A stretch of DNA of 64,000 bases from Bagarius yarrelli (Eukaryota > Chordata > Actinopteri > Siluriformes > Sisoridae), in contig VCAZ01000196.1 in NCBI GenBank assembly GCA_005784505.1, positions 327,546 through 391,545 on the forward strand, in the 5' to 3' direction. Position numbers and translations under genes: made by a program. The notes under the pieces were generated by a model, which saw only the letters and a program-made list of their open reading frames with translations, was not told the origin of the DNA and made no database searches. The first letter of the stretch is position 1; each line of letters opens with the position of its first letter. Of the stretch, positions 23,299 to 33,262 are shown in pieces.

Positions 23299-23556
23299 TC
23301 ATATCCGGATTAGATTATATGCGCTGCGTAAATTGAGTTTTGTGAAATACCTGGCCTTGCACAGTTGCTCCAGTACTGCAGGAACTAAAGGTAGCAGGTA
23401 ACGGTATTTGACCATAACACTGTTTAAGCCACAGTAATCGATGCATGGTCGCAAACTGCCATCTTTCTTCTTGACAAAGTAGAAGCCGGCGGCAGCTAAA
23501 GATGTGGAAGAGCGGATGAAGCCCATGGCTAGAGCCTTCTCTATGTATTTCTCCAT
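23299..23556 (-). pseudogene. Gypsy pol: RT fingers/palm
   Basis: Encodes EKYIEKALAMGFIRSSTS, FYFVKKKDGSLRPCIDYCGL and ARYFTKLNLRSAYNLIRI. These are the blocks that carry the first catalytic Asp region in gypsy RTs; here KLNLRSAYN has Asn in place of the usual Asp. Upstream on the same strand are protease and gag pieces. Confidence 0.88.
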
Positions 23557-23811
23557 GGCTTGAGTTTGTGTTTCACAACAAAGGATATACCCGGCTTCTG
23601 GGAGGAATGGTGTTTAACAGTTCTATGGCACAATCCCCAGGTCTGTGAGGATGTAGCTCAGTCACGTTTTCTTTATTAAAAACTTCAAGCAGATTGTGAT
23701 ACTCCTTAGGCGCCCTGATACAATCCATCTTGTCACTGTCACTCACCTGAGTAATATGACAGGGTAGGTGACTGGCGAGGCGTAGAGAGTGATCATGACA
23801 ATGAGAAGACC

Positions 23812-24036
23812 TTATCTGGCCTTATCTGTTATGTTCTTATCTGGCCAAGAGATGATGGGATTGTGAGTCTGTAACCATGGATACCCCAAGTTGATGGGTT
23901 TTTTTGGTGACAAGTTTATGTGGAATAAAATCTGTTTCATGTGGTGATCGCCCACACAGAGAGAGACACGAATGGTGCGATGCGTTATGGAGTGCGCATT
24001 AATGGCTGAGATGCGGAGAGGAGGTATGTATGGCAC
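23812..24036 (-). pseudogene. Gypsy protease C-terminal region and linker
   Basis: Contains NLGYPWLQTHNPIISW, the segment after the retropepsin fold in this gypsy group (compare ILGYPWLQTHNPTISW in the element at 31.4 kb). The active-site DSG/DTG part is not found in frame to the right. Confidence 0.75.
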
Positions 24037-24078
24037 AGCTCACTGGAGACAACGAAGCATGTGCTGAAATTGGTGGGC

Positions 24079-24345
24079 TTACTTGAGGGCTATTGCACAT
24101 TGAATTATCCAGACGGACCACCATAGCGACGTGGTCCTAGTATCGTTGCAACATGCAAGTTCCGATTGGAAACACACATTAAGGCCAGTGTTAAACATAG
24201 CTTTTATAGACACTTCATTCCTCCCACTCTGTGCAGCTAGCGTGCAAAACTGAACGCTGTAATCGGCCGCTGATTGCTCACCTTGGTGTAAACGGAGCAG
24301 TTGAAATATACAGTCCCCCCCACCCCTCCTCGCAATATTGTTCAA
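24079..24345 (-). pseudogene. Gypsy gag fragment
   Basis: Encodes LLRLHQGEQSAADYSVQFCTLAAQSGRNE, the Gag capsid-like block (L.QG..S..DY...F..LAA...WN) of Ty3/gypsy retrotransposons; Trp is lost. Followed on the - strand by the protease region. Confidence 0.8.
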
Positions 24346-24472
24346 AGAAATAATTCAACGTTGCACGAATTTGTGGGTCAGAATCCCAAATAGTAGATGC
24401 CAGTGTGGCTTTAGGGTGTGTTATACTCTCTGGATCCCCAGAAGGCGAAGTAATGGCCCTGAGAGGGATCTA

Positions 24473-24793
24473 TAATGCAAGTAATGTTTATTGAACACAG
24501 CAGAGAAGTTCACAGACATGGTTAATAATGATGCAAATATCAGTACACAGTAATCCAAAGGTAATGCAGACAAATCTGAAACATAAGACAAAACAAAAAA
24601 GGAAAACACAGGCAGAGATCAGAAAACCAGAAAATACCAAGAACATGAAAACGCTCAGTAAGTTGCAAAAGCACACAATACTTCGCAATGAGCTAACGCT
24701 AATAAAGAGCTTAAGAATCCCGGTAAACAGAAATGGGGACACACAGTCAATATTCAGACAATGGCGCCCTCTGGTGACAGGAAAACACATGAC
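24473..24793 (-). mobile_element. LTR of gypsy element 1 (5' LTR)
   Basis: Shares GCAGAGATCAGAAA, CAATACTTCGCAATG and CAATATTCAGACAATGGCGCCCTCTGGTG with the LTRs at 25580 and 26919. Boundaries are approximate. The TGGATC-type primer-binding context lies on its left, as expected for a - strand element. Confidence 0.78.
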
Positions 24794-24796
24794 TTG

Positions 24797-24890
24797 CTGC
24801 GGTGGTGCTTGAACTCAGGTCTTTCTGATCTTCCCAACAACAAAAAATTGCTTTAACCAATTGAGCCACCACTGCCCCAATCCAACTTGT
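24797..24890 (-). mobile_element. tRNA-derived SINE head, reversed
   Basis: GGTGCTTGAACTCAGGTCTTTCTGATC...TTTAACCAATTGAGCCACCACTGCCCC is the reverse complement of a tRNA-like head with a slightly diverged B box (GAGTTCAAGCACC). Related to, but distinct from, SINE family 1. Confidence 0.65.
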
Positions 24891-24939
24891 TCATCTACTG
24901 TCAGACTCTTTTTACTTTTTTTTTTTTTTACTTGCGTGA

Positions 24940-25560
24940 GCTCCATCAAGTTGTAGCTTTATGAATCTGATACACTTTACTCCCATCATGATGTGACAAT
25001 TCTTTTCAGGATGCTCTTGTGGAAATTGAGTTAGAGTTATTACGAGAAAAGTTAAGTTGCAAACAGTTATACAGATACAGTTACAAACTCAAATATCTGG
25101 CCAATGTAAGTACAGTGTTAGTTCACAATATTATTACAGTAGTTACTCTTAGGAAAACTAACCATGTTTACTTTAGTTAACAATGGCAACCATAAATTAA
25201 CCATGGTTTTTGCTAACCATAATTTAATTATGCTAATTTTAGTGAAACTGTTGTAAAAATGGTAAGGAAAATGCATTTTGCTATTACAGAGACAGCAGCT
25301 GCCCATGACGCCGAATTAGGGTATAAGCGGGTATAGAAGGAATGAATGAACAATAAAAAAAAAAATAAAATGCTCAGTTACTACTATACTAAAACAATAG
25401 TTAATTTTTGTAAAGGTAACTTCAAGAACAACAGTACAGCATTCAAGCAAGTTAAGCAATTAAATGCTAATTACAATTGCGCATTTAAATAAAGCACAAG
25501 CAAACAAGGCTATTTCGAATGAATTTGGAGCATGTGGGGGGGGCTGGTGACGACCTATGT
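24940..25560. repeat. Interspersed repeat A, copy 1 (DNA-transposon-like)
   Basis: Shares long stretches with 51365-51780: GTTCACAATATTATTACAG, CCATAAATTAACCATGG, GAATTT(G/A)(G/A)AGCATGTGGGGGGG. A short third copy lies at 27370-27490. No coding sequence; see the fold-back element at about 50940-51840. Confidence 0.75.
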
Positions 25561-25579
25561 GGTTAAGGAGAAGGATCCA

Positions 25580-25910
25580 TGTTGCAAGGAATAGCTTTAT
25601 TAAAGTTCAGTAAATAATCCAAAAGCATTGTTACAGAACAAGCAGTAATCCAACATAGCCTTAGCAAACGAATCAAACACACTAGGCAGAGAATCGTAAA
25701 CGTTAACAGGACAGAGATCAGAAACCGTGAAGACATGCAAAAAAAACAGAACGCTTGGTATGTAGCATAGCTAAACAATACTTTGCAATGTGTGCTAGGA
25801 ATGGGCTAGCTTAAAAAGCTAATCAAACAGGAAGTCAACACCTGTGTGTGCAGAAAAGTCAATATTCAGGCGTGAGCACCCTCTGGTGGGCGGAGAGAGA
25901 AACCCTTACA
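25580..25910 (-). mobile_element. LTR, left copy of gypsy element 2
   Basis: On the - strand it starts TGTAAGGGTTTCTC and ends ...CTTGCAACA. Its inner flank is the polypurine tract. Its outer flank (GGTTAAGGAGAAGGATCCA) resembles the PBS flank of the right copy (CACTAGGAGAAGGTTCCA). Confidence 0.82.
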
Positions 25911-26028
25911 GTACCCCCTCTCTACAAATGCCTCATGGCATGGACGTCATTGAGGGTGTGGAGCTGGGCGGTCAGGGTGTGCAATGTGCTAATCCCTTGT
26001 TAGAGTGGGATTCAGAATATCACAGTCT

Positions 26029-26921
26029 TTAACCCATGATTGCTCCTCTGGTCCATATCCCTCTGGTCACATATGCAGGCACTCTAAGACACATGGAAAG
26101 GGACAGTGAACAAACAGGATAACTTACTTTCATGTGGGATGAGAAACGATTAATTGGACAGGCTGCCCAGACATGATTGGTGCCACCACAATAGCACAGT
26201 CTCTCCTGTACACAGCGTTGACATTCCTGTGGTGTTAGCTTAAAGAACCCTCTTTTTTCCAGTAGGCATAGATGTGGGGACAGGTAATGATCCAGTGGTG
26301 CTTGCCTGAGTGACATAAGGGCTGTTGCTTAAAAGATTGTCAAGCCCAACCGCCGTAGCCACATACTGAGAGAACGACCCCGTGTCATCCCTGCAAATAA
26401 GTTCCGCTTGCAAGCGTGTACTAAGTCCTTCTCTATACCCCGATTTTAGCGCCACCTCATTTCACTCGCTCTGAGCAGCATAAGTGCAAAACTGTACCGT
26501 ATATTCCGCAACAGATAGATCACCCTGATGTAATCGATGGAGCTGGGTAGAGATATAGAGGCCCCCACAGGATATTTAAAAACCTCACAAAGCTGAGAAA
26601 TGAAATAATCCACTGATGAGGAGATTTGAGGATCTGAATCCCATACTGCCTACGCCCAGTCTGGCGCTTTACCAGTAAGCAGAGAAAGAAGAAACAAGCA
26701 TTTCTTACTTTCAGATAAAAATGCGCTGGGTTGGTTCTGGAAAAGTATTTGACATTGTCGCATAAATCCTCTGCATCGTTCCATTGTGCCGTCAAACTTA
26801 TCCGGTAGCAAGAAGTGGAATGACAGAAACATAGCAGTGGGCTGCGGCTGGGCCGGGGTGGCAAAGTGGAGCCGGGGGTGCAAAGTATTCTGTGATGAAT
26901 CACTAGGAGAAGGTTCCACAT
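26029..26921 (-). pseudogene. Gypsy gag with zinc knuckle
   Basis: Overlapping - strand frames encode the Gag body (LPDKFDGTMERCRGFMRQCQ at about 26810-26750, FQNQPSAFLSESKK). After frameshifts follow LSTRLQAELICRDDT and the knuckle region QERLCYCGGTNHVWAACP. One residue of the knuckle is lost (CxC instead of CxxC). It ends about 120 bp from the polypurine tract; pol is absent. Confidence 0.8.
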
Positions 26922-27056
26922 TGCAAGGAATGGCTATATTAAAGTTTAGTAGATAATCCAAAAGCGTTGTCACAGAACAAGCAGTAGTCGGTACAAAGAA
27001 ATCCAAAATAGCCTTGGCAAAACAACACACTAGGCAGAGTATCGTAAACGTTAACA

Positions 27057-27152
27057 GGGCAGAGATCAGAAACAGTAAAGCCATGCAAGGGCAGAGATCA
27101 GAAACCGTAAAGCCATGCAAGGGCAGAGATCAGAAACCGTAAAGCCATGCAA
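27057..27152. repeat. Tandem repeat, three 32-bp units
   Basis: Three units of GGGCAGAGATCAGAAAC(C/A)GT followed by AAAGCCATGCAA, within the LTR. The other LTRs carry one unit. Confidence 0.95.
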
Positions 27153-27254
27153 GAAACCAGACCACTTGGTGTATATAGCATAGCTAAACAATACTTCACA
27201 ACATGTGCTAAAAATGGGCTACTTATAAAGCTAACCAAACAGGAAGTCAACATA

Positions 27255-27278
27255 TGTGTGTGTGTGTGTGTGTGTGTG
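27255..27278. repeat. (TG)12 microsatellite
   Basis: Twelve uninterrupted TG units inside the LTR. Confidence 0.97.
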
Positions 27279-27369
27279 CAAAAAAGTCAATATTCAGGCA
27301 ATGGCGCCCTCTGGTGTGCGGAAGGAGGAATCCTTGCAGCCTATAATGACATCTCATATTTTAAAAAAT

Positions 27370-27490
27370 GCAAAGCAGAACAAACGAAACTCTAATCACC
27401 ACAAACCAGCACAAACGAAGCACTAATAAATGAGACTATTTCAGGTAAATTTAGAGTATGTGGGGGCTAAGTGACCTCAGAATGACCATG
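27370..27490. repeat. Interspersed repeat A, short copy 2
   Basis: Shares GAAACTCTAATCACCACAAA...AAACGAAGCAC and AATTTAGAGTATGTGGGGGCTAAGTGACCT with the copies at 24940 and 51035-51835. Confidence 0.6.
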
Positions 27491-27843
27491 AAATATAATT
27501 TTAATATCCTTTAAAATGTGCTGTTCTAGCAGCACTAAGCCCTTTTCTATAACTCAGGAGGCTCTCCTCCCAGGCTTTTTAAAATACTGAAAATTTGTCT
27601 TGATGCCAGTTACATTCTAATTTTTAAGTAGCCTATTTTAAAGTGCAGATATAATCATTATGCCATGGAAGCCCTAATAATAACTTTTGTTATATGCTAA
27701 TTTTCTTTAAAAAATATCAGCGCATCACGGCTTTACCTTTACAACCAAGATTCTTGGCCTCCTAGGACAGACACAGTTCTCCTCTGACCAGACAAACCAG
27801 TAGGTTATCCATACTGCAGTAAAGTTTATGTGGTCTTTTTCAG

Positions 27844-28746
27844 TTTCCGAATAGCAAACTAGAAGACATGATTATCACTGGGAAACTGCCTTATTCAAAT
27901 GCCAATCCACCAGTTGGGCTGGTGGCAAAGGTTAACTCAGAAAAACAAAGAAGGACACTTTTAAAGTGTTGTGGATCAGGTATTAGTTGCTTGTAAATAG
28001 AAATGTTTGTGGTAATTAACAGTGTTTTGGTCTATTAAAAACCATATATTTTGACACATAGTCTGGGCATCAACATCAGATAAGAGTGCCTGTTGAAGTG
28101 CCCCATCATATAACTTGGTGAATATGCAAACTGTTTGATCAAAGAATACCAGGTAATGTTGACATACTTGACAAACCACTGTCTAACCACGTTTGCTCTA
28201 AACTTTTGAATGTTGTATCTGGATACTTTGTCCAAATTTAAAATTTCATTTTCACTCAAACTCTGTAACACAAATGACTTTTCAAGATTTTTTGTAATTA
28301 GAACACCTGATTCAAATCACCAGCTTGTTGGTGTGTTAAATATGGAGACATCTAAAATGTTCTGTGTTGGTCTGCATACAAATATTTTTTACTACTTCAG
28401 AAACTTTATCACTTTCGGTTCTTGTATGTTTTTAGGCTGACCAGAAAGAGAAAGCAGAGAGAGACTTTGAAAAGATCACCATGGCAGTTTTTGTGATTGA
28501 AAAAAATTATGCTTTTAGCAGACTACTGGACAAGTGATTGAGGGTGTGGAGATGCTAAATGAGTTATCCTCTGTTGCATGTGCCTGTAGCATGATGTTTG
28601 TACTCATTTATACATTGAACCCAAAATATCCTGAAGGACTTGAATATACTTTTGAGGCCTTTCAAAAAATAATCACGGACATGGAGAGTAAGCCGATGCG
28701 CCGAACAGGTACAGAACCTCTCTTCAAAGCTGCAGGAATTAATTGA
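27844..28746 (+). pseudogene. Decayed C-terminal part of a cellular-looking fish protein gene
   Basis: Two exon-like pieces. 27844-27930, after a CAG acceptor, encodes KLEDMIITGKLPYSNANPPV. 28436-28746, after a TTTTTAG acceptor, encodes a charged helix (ADQKEKAERDFEKITMAVFV). After a frameshift near 28520 comes IEGVEMLNELSSVACACSMM, then LNPKYPEGLEYTFEAFQKII, and a stop at 28744. The ending resembles the C-terminus of a multi-copy fish protein family often labelled SAM-domain (samd3-like). That identification is from memory and tentative. The frameshift and lack of upstream exons suggest a pseudogene or retro-copied fragment. Confidence 0.5.
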
Positions 28747-29474
28747 TTTGGCTACAATTTTGTGCTGACAGTGAAGCCATTTCCTTTTTTAATTTTTACA
28801 TTAACAAATGTGACACATGCTTTATTTTTAGTGTATTTGGTCATTTACTTTTTGGTTTTCAATCAAAGTTTTTCCAAAATCAGCAGTAATGGTATTTGCC
28901 TATAAGATGTTTAAATGTATAGTAAAAGTTTTTTTGTACATAATACATAAGTTAACTGTTTACTTATTTTCGATAAACTTTACTATTCACCAAACCTGAT
29001 TTGTGTTTCATTTTAGACATAATAGTTCACCCCGAAAGCTAAAAATTTTTGTTGTTTACTTAAACTAGCCAAGTATTTGACTAAATCAATTTCTTTTAAT
29101 TTGACTTAAGAAAATGCAGAGAGAGGTTTTATTTTTGGGTGAACTATTCCATAAATGTGCAATGTCATTTTCATTGTTTTAATTATTTTACCATTTGCTA
29201 ATTGAATCAATGCTTGAATGTGGTTTTTGACCCAAACTTGTTGTAACAGCAGTGTAGTGTAAAAGTCTTGGTTACATAAAGTCATTGCTAATAGACAGTT
29301 TATAAAAAGATGGTTTATTGTTGTTTTAAACCTTAATTGTCTTTTTTATGGGGTATGCCAACATGGAAAGTTGTTTTTACAGGTTTAATGTGTAGTTAAG
29401 GATGCTTTGTCTGTACACAAATTATAAAAATGTTGTATATTGACAAAATAAATCATGAATAATAAATGTAAGTA
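28747..29474. other. Unassigned AT-rich spacer
   Basis: May include the 3' untranslated part of the pseudogene. No other feature seen. Confidence 0.35.
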
Positions 29475-29530
29475 ACAATAATTGTAAGTTTCTCTGGATA
29501 GGGGCGTCTGCCAAATGCCACAATTGGATC
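29475..29530 (+). repeat. SINE tail remnant
   Basis: TCTCTGGATAGGGGCGTCTGCCAAATGCC is the conserved tail motif of fish SINEs (GGATAAGAGCGTCTGCTAAATG type). Confidence 0.7.
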
Positions 29531-29914
29531 TGTTTAAATGGTTTGAAAAAAAGAGAATGAGCAGACATTAAGACAACGTATAATTTGAGATTTCTTTTTT
29601 GTTCAGACACTTTTTACTTTGAATGAATAATGGCTACTTATTTTTTCTCAACTTAAAAAGTTTATTTTGTGTTATGTACGCACTCACTGGGAGCGCACTA
29701 GAGCCCTTTTGCAGGACCAAAGAGGAAAGAGGTAAATCTAGGTGGGAACGATCGTAGACAGGGAAGGAATGTGTGCTTGGTGTGGGGAATTGTTCTCCCA
29801 GTCGTGAGGCACAAAACTTTAACAAACGTAAAAATAAAAATAAACTGAAATCCCTTCTGCCCTTTTAAAACAATAAAGACAACTTTTTTTTTCCTTTTCT
29901 TTCTTCATTGTTGT
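29531..29914. other. Unassigned spacer
   Basis: No supported gene. Confidence 0.3.
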
Positions 29915-29916
29915 GA

Positions 29917-30258
29917 AAAAAGACTCTGAGTAAAGCGTTTATTAAATACAGCAGAGCAGTTTAGAAACGTGGTCATAAGGCAGGCAAAGGTTGGTACACA
30001 GTAATCTACAACAAGGCAAACAAATTCAAAATGTGAGACAGAGAATAACAGGAAATGAGCAAAGATCAAAAACCAGAAAATTAGACAGAACATGAATGCC
30101 CTTGGTAAGAGCCATATGCAACTCAATACTTCACTTTATGCTAACACATAGCTTGGGCTTAAATAGCACGCTAACCAGGAAGTAAACCAGAAGTGCTTCA
30201 CTACTGCTAGTATTCGGGCGAAGGCAACCTCTGGCAGTGTGAGGACGGAATCGTTACA
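29917..30258 (-). mobile_element. 3' LTR of gypsy element 3
   Basis: On the - strand it starts TGTAACGATTCCGTCC right after a polypurine tract (AAAAGAGGTGGTAC). It shares CAAAATGTGAGAC-, GCAGAGATCA/GCAAAGATCA- and AATACTTC-type words with the LTRs at 24473, 25580 and 26919. Confidence 0.82.
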
Positions 30259-30291
30259 GTACCACCTCTTTTAGGAACCCCTCCAGGCGTT

Positions 30292-30702
30292 CTATGTGGG
30301 TGACCCCAAGGGCGTGGGGCTGGTCGTTCTGGGTGAGAGAGACGTGAAAGTCCTCGGTAAGGGTGGGGTTCGAGATGTCACTTGCCTTGACCCAAGAGCC
30401 GTAACCCTCCCAGTCAGCCAGGTACTCCAAGAGCCCTCTCCTTCTCCTGGAATCCAGAATTTTGTAGACTTGATATGCTGGTGCTCCCTCAATTTCAATA
30501 GGAGCCAGGGGTTCTGGAGGCTGAGGTTCGGCTGTGCGAGATGATGAGGTTTCAGCAGTGAGGCATGAAATGATGGAGAGATATGGTAAGAGGGAGGAAG
30601 CTCCAGCTGGGTGAAGAACAGAGCTTGTCTGGAGTTCAGATGTTTCGCTGCTTTGAGGTATTCAAGATTCTTATGATCAGTTATCACCTGAAACTGGTAC
30701 AT
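30292..30702 (-). pseudogene. Gypsy RNase H end joined to chromodomain tail
   Basis: Encodes FQVITDHKNLEYLKAAKHLN, the RNase H block before integrase. It then switches directly to the C-terminal tail (SYHISPSFHASLLKPHHLA) and a frameshifted chromodomain region (VYQILDSR-like in another frame). Integrase has been removed by an in-frame-looking deletion. Chromodomains of such elements bind histone marks to guide integration (family knowledge). Confidence 0.8.
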
Positions 30703-30723
30703 GCCCCCCTCCAGCCAGTTTCT

Positions 30724-30948
30724 CTATTTTGTAAGCGCTTCTTTAATGGCTAGAAGCTCTTTGTTCCTGTCATAACTCTTTTCTTCTGGTGTTAGTTTAT
30801 GCAAAAAGAATACACAGGGATGCAGTTTGAAGGGTGAGCCTTGCCTCTGAGATAGAACAGCCTCTACCCCACAGTCAGAAGCATCCACTTCCATCACGAA
30901 CGGTAAATGCGCTGCATAGGTCGAGCATCGTGAAAAAATGTGCATCAT
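30724..30948 (-). pseudogene. Gypsy RNase H domain fragment
   Basis: Encodes LPFVMEVDASDCGVEAVLSQ and FFLHKLTPEEKSYDRNKELL, the first two conserved blocks of gypsy RNase H. Confidence 0.87.
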
Positions 30949-31595
30949 GTAGTTGTTCCAGAGCTGCTGTTATTAATTTTATTTGACTGTGACATAAGTC
31001 AAGCCTCTATAATCAACACATGGGCGTAGACTACAGTCTTTTTTCTCTATGCAGAAGAACTCTAAAGCAGCGGGGGATGTGGAGGGGTGAATGAAACCCA
31101 TGGCTAGAGCCTCATCAATGTATTTTTCCATGGCGTGATTTTCAGGCTGAGATAACGGGTATTGTAGTTATTCGGAAGCTCAATGGCACACTCCACTGAT
31201 CTGTGAGGAGGTAGTGTTGACGCTTTTGCTTTGCTGAACACCTCAAGGAGATCATGATAGTCCTGTGGAATCTGAGCATAATCCATTTTCCCAGCGCAGT
31301 TTATCTGTGTTACGAGGCATGGCATAGGGCAGGCTGGACGAAGGCAGCGATTGTGGCAATGAGTAGACCATTGGGTTATGTTCTTGTCTATCCATGAAAT
31401 GGTGGGGTTATGAGTCTGCAACCATGGATATCCCAGAATGATAGGATTTCTAGGCGAGGAGATGACATGCAAAAAAATGTTTTCATAGTGCTGAGTACCA
31501 ATTTGAAGATCAATAAGCCTGGTGCGATAAATAATAACCAGGCCTATGGACTGACCATATATAGCTGTGATAGAAAGTGGAGGGATGCAAGGCAC
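30949..31595 (-). pseudogene. Gypsy protease end, linker and RT start
   Basis: Encodes NPIILGYPWLQTHNPTISW, then IPQDYHDLLEVFSKAKASTL and RSVECAIELP. This is the linker into RT, where D(H)Y.D...VFS...A..LPPHR is standard for this group. RT blocks after this are partial: 31120-31000 shows MEKYIDEALAMGF-type and FFCIEKKD-type pieces. The catalytic block is deleted. Confidence 0.85.
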
Positions 31596-31885
31596 GATGG
31601 GAATCTTTTGTAGTGAGGCGAGTGCCTGTCGATAAGGTTTAGTGCTACTTCAGAATCCACTAATGCTGGGAACATATGAGTTTGAGAATCAATACAGAGA
31701 TACACAAGCACAGTGCAAAACATGGCAGAGGTGACAGGGCACACAGAAAGACTCACGTTATTCCCTGGTAGCTTGGATTTCTTAGGGAACACTGCGCTGA
31801 AGTGATTGGGGCCCCCACAGTAGAAACACAGCCGGGCTTGCAGACGATGTTGGCGCTCTTGGGGCGTTAGATTAAAGAACCCCAA
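31544..31885 (-). pseudogene. Gypsy nucleocapsid knuckle and protease
   Basis: The knuckle CFYCGGPNHFSAVF has Phe in place of the last Cys. The protease block ALVDSEVALNLID resembles LVDSGA.N.ID with the catalytic-loop Gly changed to Glu, so both are mutated. It lies directly after gag and before the protease linker. Confidence 0.82.
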
Positions 31886-31915
31886 ATGTAATCACTGGCA
31901 GTTCTTGGTGGTGGG

Positions 31916-32600
31916 TTGAGAACCGAATCTCATGCACTTGGGGACTGTTACCTAGCAGGTTATCCAGTTGCACAGTCATGGCTACATATTGGGAAAAAGA
32001 CCTGGTGTCATCACGACAACCTAGCTCAGTCTGCAGGCAGAGGTTTGGCTTTAAATATGGCTTTTAACGCATCCTCGTTCCAGTCGCTCTGCCCTGTTAA
32101 TGTGCAGAACTGCACTTCACAATCTACCATGGGGAGAGCATCTTGTTGTAATTGAAAAATTTGGGCAAAATTGTCCAACTCCCTCACAGGATATGCGAAC
32201 ACCTCATTTAGCTGCTTTTGAAAATTCTCTAGTGATGACTGAATCTGTGTATCTGAGTCCCAAACAGCTGACGCCCTTCCAGTGAGTAATGAAAGTAAAA
32301 AGGCACATTTCCTACTGTCATTGGGTAAGGCGCTGGAATGGTGCTAGAAGAAAATTTGGCATTGCCGTAGAAATTCTCTGCAACACTCCGGTGACTCGTC
32401 GAACTTACCCGGAAGTGAGAAATGAACGCCTGGATTTGTGGGTCCGGTCAGTAGCGGTGATAGCTACGGCAATGCCTGTAGCGACACAAGTTGCGCCTGA
32501 AACGCTTGAGCGCGATAATACACTGTGGCTTGTAAACAAGCCAAACCCGCCGGATCCGAAGAGGGCGAAGTATTCTTTAAAGGAAGATTCTGAGTAGAAT
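31916..32600 (-). pseudogene. Gypsy gag body
   Basis: Broken - strand frames give Gag-like pieces with many indels. The start lies close to the PBS-like GATTCTACTCAGAATC at about 32590-32605. Gag forms the virus-like particle in these elements. Confidence 0.6.
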
Positions 32601-32663
32601 CCATGTTGCAGGTGAAGACAGGTAATCCACAAAGTAGGCAAACAAATACAAAACGTGAGACTC

Positions 32664-33262
32664 TGTTGCGCCTGCGGACGTGCCTGGCTGAAAACTGTCC
32701 AGAAGTCCGTGACGCAACACTTTGAAAATAATTAAAGTAATTAGGTGTAACAAGTTGATGTAATTTTCTTACTTTGATCCAAAAAACATTTTTTTTAGTG
32801 CAGATGAAGTTTGTGAAAAACAAATTAGTATAAATAAAATATAAAGAATCACACTAAAGATGCTGGTACTAGGAAAACCAATTTTATTATCTATTTTTTT
32901 AAAAACCCACAGTTTAATTAATTAGAATTATGTCATTATCAGCATTAGGGCTGACAGAAGTAGATAGAGGTGGAAGAGGACATGAATGGTGAAAACAGGG
33001 GTGGTGATAGTATAGAAAGAAGGGGTGACACAGAAGGGAGTTTCCTGGTACCCGCCAAAGAGGTCCCAATATTTACAGTTGAATCTGGAGAGACAATATT
33101 TTCAGTCTGATTTCCAACCTCAAGAGTTTCGGGGGAAAAAACTTGGTACACAGGAGAGATATTTTCCCGCAATGTGCGTAGATCGATGAAAAACGACTAA
33201 TATATGCTCTACATAAGGGAATCAAATGAGCTAGAGCGAGAGAGAGAGAAAGAGAGAGACAT
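32664..33262. other. Unassigned sequence, including a GA repeat
   Basis: Contains a (GA)n tract at about 33233-33260. Near 32665 CTGTTGCGCCTGC...GTGACGCAACA forms a short inverted repeat, possibly a MITE end. No gene. Confidence 0.35.

Larger units (their letters stand above)
22613..24793 (-). mobile_element. Ty3/gypsy element 1, 3'-truncated
   Basis: Read on the - strand from the right: an LTR (about 24793-24473), gag, protease, RT and the RT/RNase H junction, ending at the L1 fragment. RNase H end, integrase, chromodomain and the 3' LTR are missing. The order and the 'LRPCIDYCGLN' RT block show a gypsy element related to the copies at 25.6 and 29.9 kb. Confidence 0.88.
25580..27338 (-). 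mobile_element. Ty3/gypsy element 2, gag-only, between two LTRs
   Basis: LTR (25580-25910), about 1 kb of internal sequence carrying only gag, then LTR (26919-27338), all on the - strand. A polypurine tract (complement of GTACCCCCTCTCT) lies right of the first LTR and a PBS-like GGTTCCA context left of the second. Protease and pol have been deleted. The left LTR is unusual in also having PBS-like sequence on its outer side. Confidence 0.85.
26919..27338 (-). mobile_element. LTR, right copy of gypsy element 2 (5' LTR)
   Basis: Matches the left copy but is about 90 bp longer, because of an internal 32-bp triplication and a TG repeat. Confidence 0.82.
29917..32663 (-). mobile_element. Ty3/gypsy element 3, chromodomain type, internally deleted
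   Basis: On the - strand from right to left: partial 5' LTR (32663-32603), gag, zinc knuckle, protease, RT start, RNase H, a jump into the C-terminal chromodomain region, polypurine tract, then the 3' LTR (30258-29917). Much of RT, the RNase H end and integrase are missing. It is the most complete of the three gypsy copies. Confidence 0.9.

Noticed and set aside
24079..24345. Retroviral gag of the ERV type at 1 kb
   Set aside because: The Gag block and neighbouring RT are of Ty3/gypsy type and on the opposite strand.
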